Below are positions 45,251-56,280 of a stretch of 64,000 bases of DNA, piece by piece; the stretch's first letter is position 1, and every line of letters begins with the position of its first letter. The stretch lies in contig JACCGJ010023304.1 in NCBI GenBank assembly GCA_013407085.1, positions 1-64,000 on the forward strand, written 5' to 3'. The position numbers and the translations under genes are program-made. The notes under the pieces were generated by a model. That model was not told the DNA's origin and did no database searches. It saw only the letters and a program-made list of their open reading frames with translations. The DNA is from Atriophallophorus winterbourni (taxonomy: Eukaryota; Platyhelminthes; Trematoda; Plagiorchiida; Microphallidae).

Positions 45251-45469
45251 CTTTGAAACTCGTCTATGGTGAAAACCAAATTGACAGTTCCCCGGAGGTC
45301 TAAATTGAGGGTGAGGAGAAGGGTGTTTTGGAGAATTTGTTCATGTTTTTGTGTCTACTCATCAGTACCAAGTCTTTCGAAATATCCGCGAAGCTTATCA
45401 CAACGGTCCCTATTGGAAGCACTGGACTCGAGTTTCGCTCTTATTCGAGCTCATCAACAGTGCATATTC

Positions 45470-45542
45470 TGTCTCGGGTCTGACTCGAACCCAGGACCTT
45501 CACATTGTAGTCTCATGCCTTAAGGCCTGAGCTACCGACCTG
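45470..45542 (-). repeat. tRNA-like SINE head, left arm
   Basis: The minus strand carries an A-box-like tagctcaggcc and a B-box-like gggttcgagtc about 35 nt apart, the internal promoter of a tRNA-derived SINE. It is the mirror image of 46225-46296. It does not fold as a functional tRNA to my eye. Confidence 0.65.
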
Positions 45543-46224
45543 CGTTTGACCGAACGCGATTAAGTCTTCATGAATGTTTCTCCAGACTGGCACGTTTGAG
45601 TAGCGTCATTTCCGACCAGTCGAGAAGGAGCCAGCAACAACTGTTGTGGTCGTCCAACCAAACTGATCTACTCGTCAGGTCTTACCATCAGATTCAGTGT
45701 AAGCTAACACTTGTTAGATCTGACACGCATTGTAGTTGTTGAAGGGTGTTTTGGAGAATTTGTTCATATTTTTGTGTCTACTCATCAGTACCAAGTCTTT
45801 CGAAATATTCACAAAGCTTATCACAACGTTCCACATTGGAAGCACTGGACTCGAGTTTCGCTGGAGTCAGACACGAGACATTATATGCACTGCTGATGTG
45901 CTCTAATAAGAGCGAAATTCGAGTGCTTCCAATGTGGAAGGTTGTGATAAGCTTTGTGAATATTTCGAAAGACTTGGTACTGATGAGTAGACACAAAAAT
46001 ATGAACAAATTCTCCGAAACACCCTTCAACAACTACAATGCCGTCAGATCTAACAAGTGTTAGCTTACACTGTATCTGATGGTAAGAGCTGACGAGGAGA
46101 TCAGATCGGTTGGACGACCACAATAGTTGTTGCTGGCTCCTTCTCGACTGGTCGGAAATGACGCTACTCAAACGTGCCAGTCTGGAGAAACATTCATGAA
46201 CATTCATGCGTTCGGTCAAACGCA

Positions 46225-46296
46225 GGTCGGTAGCTCAGGCCTTAAGGCATGAGACTACAATGTGAAGGTCCTGGGTTCGAGTCAGACCCGAGACAG
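46225..46296 (+). repeat. tRNA-like SINE head, right arm
   Basis: A box near 46231 (tagctcaggcc), B box at 46273-46283 (gggttcgagtc). The downstream body with the gagtccagtgcttcc word matches the SINE fragment at 5195. An RNA polymerase III transcript from it would read rightward. Confidence 0.65.
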
Positions 46297-46434
46297 AATA
46301 TGCACTGTTGATGAGCTCGAATAAGAGCGAAACTCGAGTCCAGTGCTTCCAATGTGGACTTTTGTGATAAGCTTTGTGAATATTTCGAAAGACTTGGTAC
46401 TGATGAGTAGACACAAAAAGAGGGTCAGGAGTAT

Positions 46435-47397
46435 TTAACCGTATTTATGTATATCTGTACAATTGACTGCGCTCAATACGATAATGTCCTGTGACCGTGA
46501 AAATATCTCACTTATCTGGACTGCATTATCGACGAGAAACTTAATGTTTTTATTAACAACCCGTACATAAAATTGCGACCCCTGTGACAAATGCCAGTCC
46601 TCGCGGGCATCATCACGACCTGGCATTTGAGCTTCCCGCATTCTGAAAGGAGCAAGGCATAAAACAATTTCGTGCTCTACTTCCAAATTGCGCGTGGTAC
46701 CAGCAGATACCTCGTTTGTTTGCATTGCCACTCATCTTGGCAATCTTATCCAACATAACATTGTTGAGCCGATTTTCCAAACTTTGGATGGCATGAATTT
46801 GGTGGTCGTCTGCTAGATCCGCCTTCGTGACCGCACTTGCAGTGAATTGCCCGATCTCGACGATTTTATCCGCCATTTCCGCTTTTGGTGTTATACCAAT
46901 CATGCCCAGAAGGATAGATAATATTTGTTGAACGCGTATGGTATACTTCGCATGAAGAGGTGTTTGAAGAAGCCGTCATCGATTGGTGTGCTGTTGACAA
47001 ATGCTTGTATTCTTCTGAGTAGTTGGGGCAGAATCTGTGAGTAGTGTGATCAGGGCTGTTTTTAGTTTTATTCGTAAGTACATGATTTTTTAAACAAAAT
47101 ATCTTGAACTAGGAACCATGGTCCGCATGTGAGTGACCTAATCACATAATGGATCTTGAGCTTATCTTGTGTTATACGTTTTATCTTGAAGTAGAATTCG
47201 GCCTGCATGAACCAGAGATCTTGATGTTGAGTGAAGAACTGGGGAATGGTGACTGCGGTCCTGCTGATAGTCACGGAGCTAGAATCCATTTGAGGCTCAC
47301 GCTTGTGCTGTATGACATAAATGTTGATGCAATGTAGAATCGTCAAATGATTAGGAAAGAACTCACCGTGTGTTCTCCTCTCAATGTTGCTGCTCAT
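46435..47397 (-). pseudogene. Gypsy gag with CHCC finger, broken
   Basis: N-terminal part near 47290-47068 reads VTIPQFFTQHQDLWFMQAEF and RITQDKLKIHYVIRSL (usual: ...DPELWFxQxExxF). The C-terminal part at 46613-46903 has a helix-rich stretch (QIHAIQSLENRLNNVMLDKI) and the finger CWYHAQFGSRARNCFMPC. The spacing C-x3-H-x9-C-x3-C is the CHCC type rather than the retroviral CCHC. Confidence 0.75.
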
Positions 47398-47400
47398 ACT

Positions 47401-48342
47401 CTATCGGTGATCAGATTTCTAAGCATAGTTGTGAATTTAAACAAAAGCGAAACTCACTCAACAGAGGACATGTCACAAATTTTTGCAAATATTTACAATT
47501 TCGATGCCAAGTTTAAAGCAGTATTTCTTCGTTGATTTGAGAGTGGGAAAGTGACTATCACAATTACAAAAAAATACAAATTATTGTAAACAGACTCGTG
47601 TGCCAAATTCTTAGCCTCAAATGATGTAGGCACCGGATAATAAAGAATATTCTACCAATATCAACCAATAACATAACGAAATGAAAATCGGATCGAGTAG
47701 TCTCATCACTTCGCAAACCAATGGACGATGTTATTATACATTCAGAGAAATGGAACCCAATTGTTGCGAAAATGTTTGAAGAGTCATTAGCAAAGAAGTG
47801 AATCTGATCACACAACTGAAAAAAAATTGCAGAATAAACCACAACTTAGAGTAGTCTCAGAGCAGCCTTAGGTGACTAACTGACTACTCAGGAATAAATC
47901 AAGTACGTCAGTTAATTTTGAGCACTCAATTTCCAACTCTAAAGATTTCCTACACTTTTCCATCTAAAATCAACACATTTGGGAATCACTTGCATTCATT
48001 TGGCTAAAGCTTGTGTATTTCGTTTATTACAATAAATGATTAAAAAAACTGTATTTCTAATCTGCAATGATCTTTCTTTTTCAAGGGTGAAATTCAACAG
48101 CCAATGTTTGAATTTCGATGGATTATTTACTTCTTACTTCTTACTCTCATTTTCATCGAGTGAAACTCTATATGTATCGAATTAGATTTAATTGTTAAGC
48201 AGATATTAGGGTCAACTGCTTAGACCCAGCGTTACACAATCGGTTGTTTTGAAATTAGGAATTACAAAGCCCGTACCTAAGTAATTAATTTTATTCACAT
48301 TATAATCCATGCAATATTATATGTTCATATTTGTTCAAATAG
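47401..48342. other. No gene seen; intron and possible Gypsy 5' flank
   Basis: No exon with good splice signals. The Gypsy 5' LTR should lie here, but no copy of it was recognised at the other end near 33.0 kb. Confidence 0.35.
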
Positions 48343-48363
48343 ATATCGTCCCAGACATACAGG
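48343..48363 (+). CDS. Host gene micro-exon, 21 bp
   Basis: Acceptor tatttgttcaaatag and donor CAGG|gtgagt enclose 21 bp (phase 1 to 1). Joined to the 322 bp exon the frame reads YASD-D-IVPDIQ and stays open into the 56 bp exon. Very short, so its reality depends on the sites and phase agreement. Confidence 0.45.
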
Positions 48364-49019
48364 GTGAGTAATCGTGCAATTCAATTATTTTTTTAAAAGA
48401 ATGCTGTTTTAATCAACAGCATGGAACGAATGAGTGGAGTTTTGTCCATTGAGAAAATAGTATCATTTTGTAATTTGAATCAAGTTAATAATACTACCCG
48501 ATATTATAACTACATAAAGCGAATAGTGATGATGCACTGTAGCGAAACGCGTTGATTCATTAGAGTAATTTTCTGTTTGGATTATTGGAGTGAAAATTGA
48601 TAGGGTAAAATCTGTCTAATATCTGTGGATGTTCTCGGGATTTTTTAATTAGCAATCTAATGTTGGACAAATCCATGATAATATAGAACGCCTTATTCGC
48701 GTGAAAATCTAGGCGAATGCGTAGAATTAGTAGGTCCAAAATTTCATGGTGATACGCCGTGCTCAGTTGTTTAACATTGTGCCTTGTAGTAGATTATCTA
48801 CTAAAATAACGTCCCACGTAGGCAATAGAATACACACAAGAAGATGAAGTTTGTATCGTGGTAGCCGAAACCTAACGTAACGTAAAACGCTGTAGAAGTG
48901 CAGTTACGTAGCACGTGTGAACTGAAAAATGTCATGGTCAATATTTTTGAGGTTCGATTAAACACACTTTTTGCACAGCCCCCTCCCGATGTCTGGTCGG
49001 AGGGACGTCTGATTGGAAA

Positions 49020-49388
49020 TTGACAGTCGAATGGGTCAAACGGTGCAAGGTCATTCCTGGCTTAAACAAAGCATATCAGCGAGGAGTCATTCAGAATTCA
49101 GCCAAGGCACTTCAACTGCATTGGTCGATTATCAATGGTGACCAGGGTAAGATAAACGAAGTACCGACCAGGACTATACCGAGTCATGTCTCAGATGATA
49201 TAAACCCGTTGTTGGAATCGCCTGTCTGGAATGACCTTGGTACGAACCCCTTGGAGCAGATATTAGGCGAACCCGTATATTTGAAAACGAAGGGTCGAAA
49301 AAAACGGCCTGGCCTAAAGAGAACCGAATTGGTGTGCCAGGCCAAGCTGTGGAGGACCTTGTCTGATGGATTTCGGGTAAGACGGTGA
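49020..49388 (+). CDS. Unrecognised 122-codon open frame
   Basis: An uninterrupted frame from an ATG, basic near its end (TKGRKKRPGLKRTE). It lies just left of a Gypsy pol fragment on the opposite strand and is more GC-rich than its flanks, so it could be a decayed mobile-element protein or antisense to one. No splice signals fit the host gene. No function is proposed. Confidence 0.25.
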   Translation: MTVEWVKRCKVIPGLNKAYQRGVIQNSAKALQLHWSIINGDQGKINEVPTRTIPSHVSDDINPLLESPVWNDLGTNPLEQILGEPVYLKTKGRKKRPGLKRTELVCQAKLWRTLSDGFRVRR

Positions 49389-49429
49389 GTGTTGAAGATT
49401 GATGACTGGGGATACCGGTTTGGTTGGCA

Positions 49430-50060
49430 ACAATATTCGGTGTTTCGTGGATATCGCGTGACATAGTTTCATTATTGGGAAGATTGCATCCTACCTGAGA
49501 GGGTGAGAAAATAGAAACTGTCTCTTGTAGATGGGTTCACGATCGTGAGGCACAAAAAACATCCACAAGAAACAAATATGCGATAATAGCGTGTTAAATA
49601 CCCACTATTTACTCAGCGAACCTTACTGGTTGCCGTTTAGCGTACATATTTTCTGTGAAGATGGCGGGTTCTTGTTTAACAGTTGATGTTATTTCAGAAT
49701 ATGTTTTGGTTTCCCATACAGTATCAAGCTGAAGGTAAGGACACAAATTTTACCCGGGAAACAGATCAAAGCCAGCATGGATTGGCAGCCTTCTTGCAGA
49801 CGGGATAAGTGGTCGGACGCAAATGACTTCGCCCGAGCCATCGGGCAACAATAGAGATGGTATGTTAAGAGAAGAGGAATTCTTGAGCTGTGAGACACAG
49901 CACCGTTTGCTTGCACTGCATTGATTCCGCTATGGTCGAGAGAGGATGGCAACTCTTTAACACCCATTGTTGATAGCGCATCAGTAATAGGATTTTGTTA
50001 TCTCTAATATATTTTACGTTAGTCTTCAATTGACTTAAAACATACAAATGTGTCTTCTGT
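49430..50060 (-). pseudogene. Second Gypsy (CsRn1-like) pol fragment, RNase H to integrase linker
   Basis: The minus strand reads GVKELPSSLDHSGINAVQAN and SSRIPLLLTYHLYCCPMAR, which resemble the region between RNase H and the zinc-binding integrase start in trematode Gypsy elements (INAVQ and LTYHLYPLPDG in the forms I remember). Frames change near 49860. It is a separate insertion from the 33-47 kb copy, since that copy has its own RNase H. Confidence 0.5.
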
Positions 50061-50591
50061 TTTGGAGTGTACCTATTCGCAGAACTGTTTTTTGATTGAA
50101 CGGCTGTTTCTCATTGAACGGCTAATGATAATTATATACGGTGAATTGTCTGCCATTCTGCATGGGTCGGAAGAGTTTAACCACATGACCGGATAATCAT
50201 TCGGAATGTCTATCAATATGACGGATATGATGTCCTGATATAAAACGTGGAATACCTAACGATAAAGGTGCCAAGGTCACTAGTTTTAAGGTCCACTAAA
50301 CACAGTCGTTACAGTGACTACTCTTAGAGCATTTTCTATTTAGACAATGAAGATTCGGATTCATAGGTAAAGTCTGGTGTATTTCCGTGTGATAACACAG
50401 TAAGCAGTTGAAACCTGGTTATTTCCAATCATTAGTTTCAATGACTAGATTTCCAATAGCATATGTGTAGCTTTCTTGAAAATATTCAGTTCATGCTGTT
50501 AAAATCTAAAGAATTTGATTGTTTTGATAACTATAGTCTCACTGTTTGTTTAAAGGTTGATACAATAAAATTCAATTATGTTCTATTCCAG

Positions 50592-50647
50592 TTTATCACA
50601 TGATAATTTCTTACGAGATCGGAAAGATTGTGGATTATGTAAAAGAT
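50592..50647 (+). CDS. Host gene exon, 56 bp, phase 1 to 0
   Basis: Strong acceptor (gttctattccag) and donor (AAAGAT|gtaagt). 56 bp equals 2 + 18 codons, so it turns phase 1 into phase 0, exactly what the exon at 59585 needs. It reads YHMIISYEIGKIVDYVKD, and joined to the next exon YVKD-LNRVLKTHF, a likely amphipathic helix across the splice junction. Confidence 0.6.
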
Positions 50648-51282
50648 GTAAGTTAAGTTTTCTGAGCCTAATTTTTTTAGTTTTCATCGAAAACATTTTC
50701 AAAATATTACTATCGAATAATTTTGTTATTAGTGTTGTTGAAATGAAATACATGAATTTATTCACTCATGTAATCTAAACAAAAACCCAAATATAAAATT
50801 ATAATCGTAGTTCTCCTCAAAATTACAACATGAATAATCGCAATACACATCATTTTTTGAAGATGATTGAGAAAAAATTAGCACTCATTTTGGTAAAACA
50901 ATATCTCAGGTGTGACTTGAAAATTGCTTTCAGGGAACCTCTAGATTGTTCGAGTTTTGCATTATTGAAGATAAGTACCTCCGGCGAATAGAACTGTGCC
51001 AAAACTAAAAATAATCAACATTTCATTGTCTGAAGAGGGAATGTAACAAACATAATACAATATGACTAATGCGATATGTCAATCGGCTGTCAATCTCAGA
51101 AGGGTTGCCGATTATTAGGATATCCAAGATTCAAGACTCAAGATTCGAGATTCAAGATTTATGGTTGAAAAAGCAATTAACTTTACAATAACCACAGTGT
51201 GGAAATATAGGTACAAATGTATATATATAAGTATAAATAAAATCAAAATCAATGGGACAATGATAGCTTATTAATAGTTTGG

Positions 51283-54160
51283 TCAAAAATACGGATTAGC
51301 TCTCATATAATCGTCAATTTTTGATTTGAATATAGATAAGCTGTTTGAGCTTACCAAATCGGAAGGTAGGGAATTCCAAGCAAAGCACACACGTACGGAA
51401 TAAAAATGCCTGCGGCAGTTCCGTTTGGAATGTGGTATTTCCAACTTGCAACCATGGCCACGACTGTTGCTGGAAGTTTGAAGGTGGAATAATATATCCA
51501 GGGGGTGGGAAACAGTAGTTAGTATTTTGCATGCGAGGATGAGATCACCTCGCATTCTCCTTTTTGCAATTGTCCTCATTTCCAGTTGTCTGAGTCGCCT
51601 GGCGAATGATATATTTTCGAGACCAATGACAAGCTTAGAAGCTCTCCGGTATATGCGATCCAGGAGTAAGATGTCTTTTTGGAGCCATGGTGTCCAGGCT
51701 TGTGCGGCATAATCTAGAACCGGGTGTATATATGTATTCATCATGAGAGGAAAACACCCCGGGGAAAAACGTCCAAATATCCGCCGTAGCATGCCGAGCA
51801 GCCGAGACGCGCTTTTGTAAACGGTTTCGCATTGTAGACCATTTTTCAAACTGCCGCAAATCCAGACACCTAGGTCGTTTTCGTTTTCAGTGTACTCCAG
51901 GTTAATGTCGCCGAGCTTGTATGGATAGGAAACGCCAAGGTCACGACTAATCTGAATCATCTTCGACTTTTGCATATTCAATGACAGCTTATTTTCAGAT
52001 GACCAGTTGACCGAAGCACTCAAATCGTTTTGCAGCAAGATACAATAGTCAGCATTTCTGATTTGCCTCTATACTTTTATATCGTCAGCAAACAAAACCA
52101 TCTTACTATCATTTGGTAGTGGTATATCGTTCATATAGACTAGAAACAGTATTGGTCCAAGCACTGAGCCTTGTGGAACTCCGCTAGTGACATCGATGTT
52201 CTTCGATAATAGGCCGTCCACACGAACTCGGATTTGTCTGTTGCTGAGGTAATCTCTTAGCAATTCGTATAGTCTTCCAACAACACCGTGTTTCTTTAGC
52301 TTGTTCAAGAGTAAATTGTGATCAACTCTGTCGAACGCTTTAGAAATGTCCAGGTAGCACGCATGAATACAGCCCCCCGCATCTACAATCCTCGTCCAAT
52401 CGTCTAAGCTTGTCAGCAAATTTGTTAGACAAGAGCGATTTCTGCGAAATCCATGTTGGGCAACTGCCAAAAGTTGATTCGTTTCCAGATGTCGCACGAT
52501 TTCTGCGGTTATTATTCGCTCAAAAACTTTTGATACCGAAGACAGCAAGGTCACCGGCCTGTAATTTTTAACATCAGAACGGCAACCACCTTTGTAAATG
52601 GGTATTATTTGTCCCAGTTTCCAGTCTTGTGGCACTGCGCCAGCTTGGAGCAAATTATTAAACATGCAAGATAGAGGTTCAGATAGCTGCGCATGGCAGG
52701 TTTTGAGCAGCTTTGGAGTTATCTCGTCTGGTCCTGGAGATTTCTTTACGTTTAATTTTCGTAAGTACTGCGCTACCACCATCGGAGTAATCAATACTTC
52801 ACTCAAGGTCGGTCGGTCAAGTCGAACGATTGGTTCCTGATCAGGCTCCATGGATTTCGGCGCAAAAACTCCGGCATAAAAGTCTGCTAACAGGTCAGCG
52901 GTCTGATTTATGGATTCTGTGAAGCCGGACGAAGTTTTCAGGGCAAAGACTCCTGGTTTAATATTTGTTCTATCGTTTACAAGTCTATACAAAAGCTTCG
53001 GATTCTGGTGCATCTGAGTAATCAATTGCGATTGGAACGCTTGTTTATCATCTCGAATTAAGCTGATAACTTTGTTTCTCAGTCGTGTAAATTGTGCCCA
53101 AGAATCAGCTGTGCTGGTAGCCTTGTGAAACTCCCACGCTACTGCCCTTTGTTTCATCCACTTTTTAGTCCTGCTTCGTAGTAAAAATTTATTTCGTTGA
53201 GACGTTTTCTTCAAAGCAAACATTGAATGTTCCTCCAATATAGATTTAAGGTGCTGTAAGAGAGATCGCCAATGACTATCCGGATCGGAGTAATCCAGTT
53301 GTGCGAAACTAGTGCTTTGTAACTCGGCACACAGAGCACGGTAGTTCACCATTCTGACGCATTTTGTCCCGTCACTATTGCGTCTAGCGCTACAAACGTA
53401 CTCGAATTCTAGGACAACGTGATCGCTTCGTCCGATCGGCGGTTTATAAACGATATTCTCAACAGCTGTGGGATCTGATGTAAGTATAAGGTCCAAGGTA
53501 GACGGCTGGTCTGATCCTCTCATACGAGTAAATCCAAAAACGTGGTTATAAAGGGGTGCGTAATCCAAAACGGCTCGAAGTTCATTTTCAAGTGCCTCTG
53601 ATGGATGATCATTCCGGCTATAGAGCTGGGGAAATTTGAAATCCCCCATTATTAATATTTGAGTATTGTATCGCGTTGTTGCATAGCGCAAAGCATTAAT
53701 CAGTTTATTGTTTAGATCGAGAGTTGCTGTTGGAGATCACTCCAATAATGCATTGGTCTCCTGAAGTAATAGTCAGAGAACACCAAAGTGTGTCAGTGAT
53801 ATCAAGGATCACGTCGTTCATAGCTCTACAGATAAACGATTGCTTGAATTAGAGTGCTGCTCCTCCGCCATCGCCTAAACGGTCACGCCGGAATAGAGAC
53901 ATGTTGGGCAAAGAGAGTTCATTATCAGACAATGAGGAATGGAACCACGTTTCTGTTACTGCAACTATGTCTGGCGCCGTTTCATTACAAATCTCCGGCA
54001 ATTCGATTAATTTGTTGAAAAGGCTGTTCGCGTTTGTATAGATGCACTTAATCGCATTTTTCGTGAGTAATGACGGGGTGTAAACCGAAGTTATTGGTCC
54101 GGCTTCTTTGGATGGTAAAACATGTGTGCGTCCTATTGGTCGCCGACGGCTTGAATCGAC
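51283..54160 (-). pseudogene. ORF2 endonuclease-reverse transcriptase of CR1 family C
   Basis: Endonuclease: IYTNANSLFNKL, AVTETWF, then a frame break at 53700-53849, LIMGDFKFPQLY and IGRSDHVVLEF. The usual GDFN is GDFK here, so a catalytic Asn is lost. RT: KKSPGPDEITP, WKLGQIIPIYKGGCRSDVKN, motif A CYLDISKAFDRVDH, motif B SGVPQGSVLGPILFLVYMND, motif C MVLFADDIKV, then a stop at 52069. The C-terminal part (52038-51283) includes AWTPWLQKDILLLDRIYRRA. Confidence 0.88.
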
Positions 54161-54189
54161 AATTAGTTTTCGGTGTGAATTGCTCAGTC

Positions 54190-56280
54190 CGACTCGATTA
54201 GACCCGGACCTACGACGTTTTTTTGATGCATTGATTTCCTCCATTTGGATGGAAACGCTGTTATCCGCTATCTCCAAACGGGAGAGTTTTTGACTTGGTT
54301 TGTGTGGGCTAAGTCTAACATCCTTGTGTAATGTTCGTTTCCATTTTGTCCATTCCGACCTTACTATTTCAGCCATAGCGCTGGTCAAGAACGTAATCTT
54401 CAGAGGTTTCGGTCCATCCCCCTTATATTTTGGCGAAAAAGGAACTCGAAAAGTGTCCACAACAACGGCATTAGAAATATCGAGAGAACACGCAATGTAG
54501 CGCCATTGTTTGACGTCGTGCTCTACGGTTTCCTGATTCGATGCTCTCGAAGTATTTTCTGGTACACCAAGTAGAACTATACTTCGCGATACCGTTTGTT
54601 CCCTGGCTTTTAAGCTGCCCTTCCTTTCCCACCATGGTACATCGGGATATATGCGGCAGTTTGAGTCGGAATCTGACTTGAGTAGGTATGCATTCAGCAA
54701 TACGTTCTCGATATTAGCCTCGCATTTTAGTGTTACCTTGAGCAAGCGAGGTTGACCAATATGAGGTGAAGTTGAATGGCGGGTTAGACGAGTCACTTTT
54801 TCTGCGTTTACGTGTTCAATTTTCAAAGCTCAAAGATCAGACCATTTCTCGACATCGTGTTTCTGTTTGCTATCAAACAGGCTTTCTTGGGACTCGCTGA
54901 CATTCGTACATATCACGTTCAGCGTGTATGGGGTGTTCTTTTTGCGTATCGGAAAGTCAGGCGTTTAAGAATTAAAAACATTTGTGGCTTGACTTTGTGA
55001 GTCGGGTACAGCAGTTTTGGAGTGTACAGCTGAGGTCGACCGTAAAAGCATATTTCTATAAGAATTTCCTACTTCTGTGGTCATTTTAGCTGATTCCAAA
55101 ACGGGAATAACCCTGCATGCTGCAGAAATCTCCACAATCTGGCGCTCAGCACTGATGCGAAAGTAAATAATAATTTTTATTCACCTTATACCTACTAGTT
55201 AATTAGATTTTTGTTTTTCTTCAAACAGCTTAACCTTAGCCCTGTTAGTTATGTACTTTTACGTATGTGGGCCGCTGTGTCAACTGACCTTGACCGTGTT
55301 CACTTGTATCAGATTGACGTGGATACACACTGTGTGGAAAATCGGCCACTGATCCTGGTCATTCCCACGAGACGTGACACACTGTAGTCGTACTATAGGC
55401 TGTTTAGCGGTAAGGTCAAATAAGTGGTGGTGGGTTGACTGCTACTTAATCATGTTCCCTGTCCTGACTATCACCATTGGTCTGACGAAGCTTCTGTGTC
55501 AGAAGTGAAACGTTAACCAAAAACTACTCTAACCGATTGCACACAAATTCCTTTGCATTATGAATACACGATCGGTCCCAAACATATTCCAATCGATTGG
55601 GGAATAACCCTGCTTTTTGGTTTTTTTGGCACCCGAATAGTTTTAGTCTTAGATTCATTCAATGGTGGTTCCGAAAGCGATGTATTGATATGATGGTTTA
55701 CATCAGAGATCACTTGCGTACTCACATGATTTACCAACATTTCTTCCACACGTCGAAGGCACAACTCCAAACCGGCCATTCTATTTTCTAATTTTGTTTC
55801 AAAAGTATCGGCTTTGTGCAAAGATGTAGCTCTGCAACGAACACAGATATAGCATGCACCTGGAACCATTTCATTATTTAATAATGCTATCGAGTCAGGG
55901 GCTAAAGTGCGGTCGCATTTACCATGGATTTTACCCATACACAGAAAACACGTTATTACTTTACGCACCATGGGACTCACCGGTTGTTCGCATGCTTTGC
56001 ACGTGACTTCGGGACAATTTTGCGTGTCGAGATTCGTCCTATCAGCTGGGCCGGCCGTGACCATTGTTGCGTTCGCCGGATCCACGCACTTGGCAATGAG
56101 GTCAAGTTGGTCCGATGTCGCTGCCACAGTTTGATCGATCGATTTTTTAGTCCCTATGTTGGTTCTCGTGATGCGGTGAAACATGTTAGTAGCCTGAATT
56201 GGGTTGTTCGGCTGTGACGGGTTTTTGTTCGACGGGTCGAGGTGGCTGTTTTGGAACACGTGATTTCGTCATGTTGCAAA
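54190..56280 (-). pseudogene. ORF1 of CR1 family C, broken and interrupted
   Basis: The start (MTKSRVPKQPPRP) is at about 56271, with a frame change before 56259. PHD-like finger: CKACEQP, ITCFLC, IHGKC, then CYICVRC (about 55860-56000). The frame stops in the 483 bp insertion and resumes at 55100. The later part (TRLTRHSTSPHIGQPRLLKV, DTFRVPFSPKYKGDG) is at 54826-54400. At its end the A-run has seven A (54218-54224), which puts ORF1 and ORF2 in the same frame, unlike families A and B. Confidence 0.82.
55117..55599. mobile_element. 483-bp SINE-like insertion with 14-bp target duplication
   Basis: GGGAATAACCCTGC occurs at 55103-55116 and again at 55600-55613. Removing the insertion and one copy restores the ORF1 reading frame of the family C element. 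The right part shares accattggtctgacga and aaccgatt words with the repeat at 14880-14960, so it belongs to a dispersed family. No coding capacity. Confidence 0.85.

Larger units (their letters stand above)
45318..46419. mobile_element. Foldback-like element: palindromic pair of tRNA-derived SINEs
   Basis: Left arm (45318-45861) and right arm (about 45905-46419) are near reverse complements around a short centre. Each arm has a tRNA-like head and two copies of a roughly 110-bp unit (cagtaccaagtctttcgaaat on the left). The whole is flanked by GAGGGTGAGGA (45307-45317) and GAGGGTCAGGA (46420-46430), a 10/11 match, so it appears to have entered the Gypsy element as one unit. Confidence 0.75.
33100..47400 (-). 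mobile_element. Gypsy (CsRn1-like) LTR retrotransposon remnant, split by nested CR1 elements
   Basis: On the minus strand, order is preserved: gag (47340-46613), reverse transcriptase (about 45150-44255), RNase H (44254-43850), integrase N-terminal and core parts (43720-43140), then after a 9.5 kb interruption the integrase C-terminal part (33590-33137). The gag finger CWYHAQFGSRARNCFMPC has CHCC spacing, as in trematode CsRn1-type Gypsy elements (from memory). Every domain is broken by stops. The interruption is a CR1 copy holding another CR1 copy. Confidence 0.82.

Noticed and set aside
46225..46296. Functional tRNA gene
   Set aside because: A and B boxes are present, but the sequence does not form a proper cloverleaf and it is repeated in inverted form as a SINE head.
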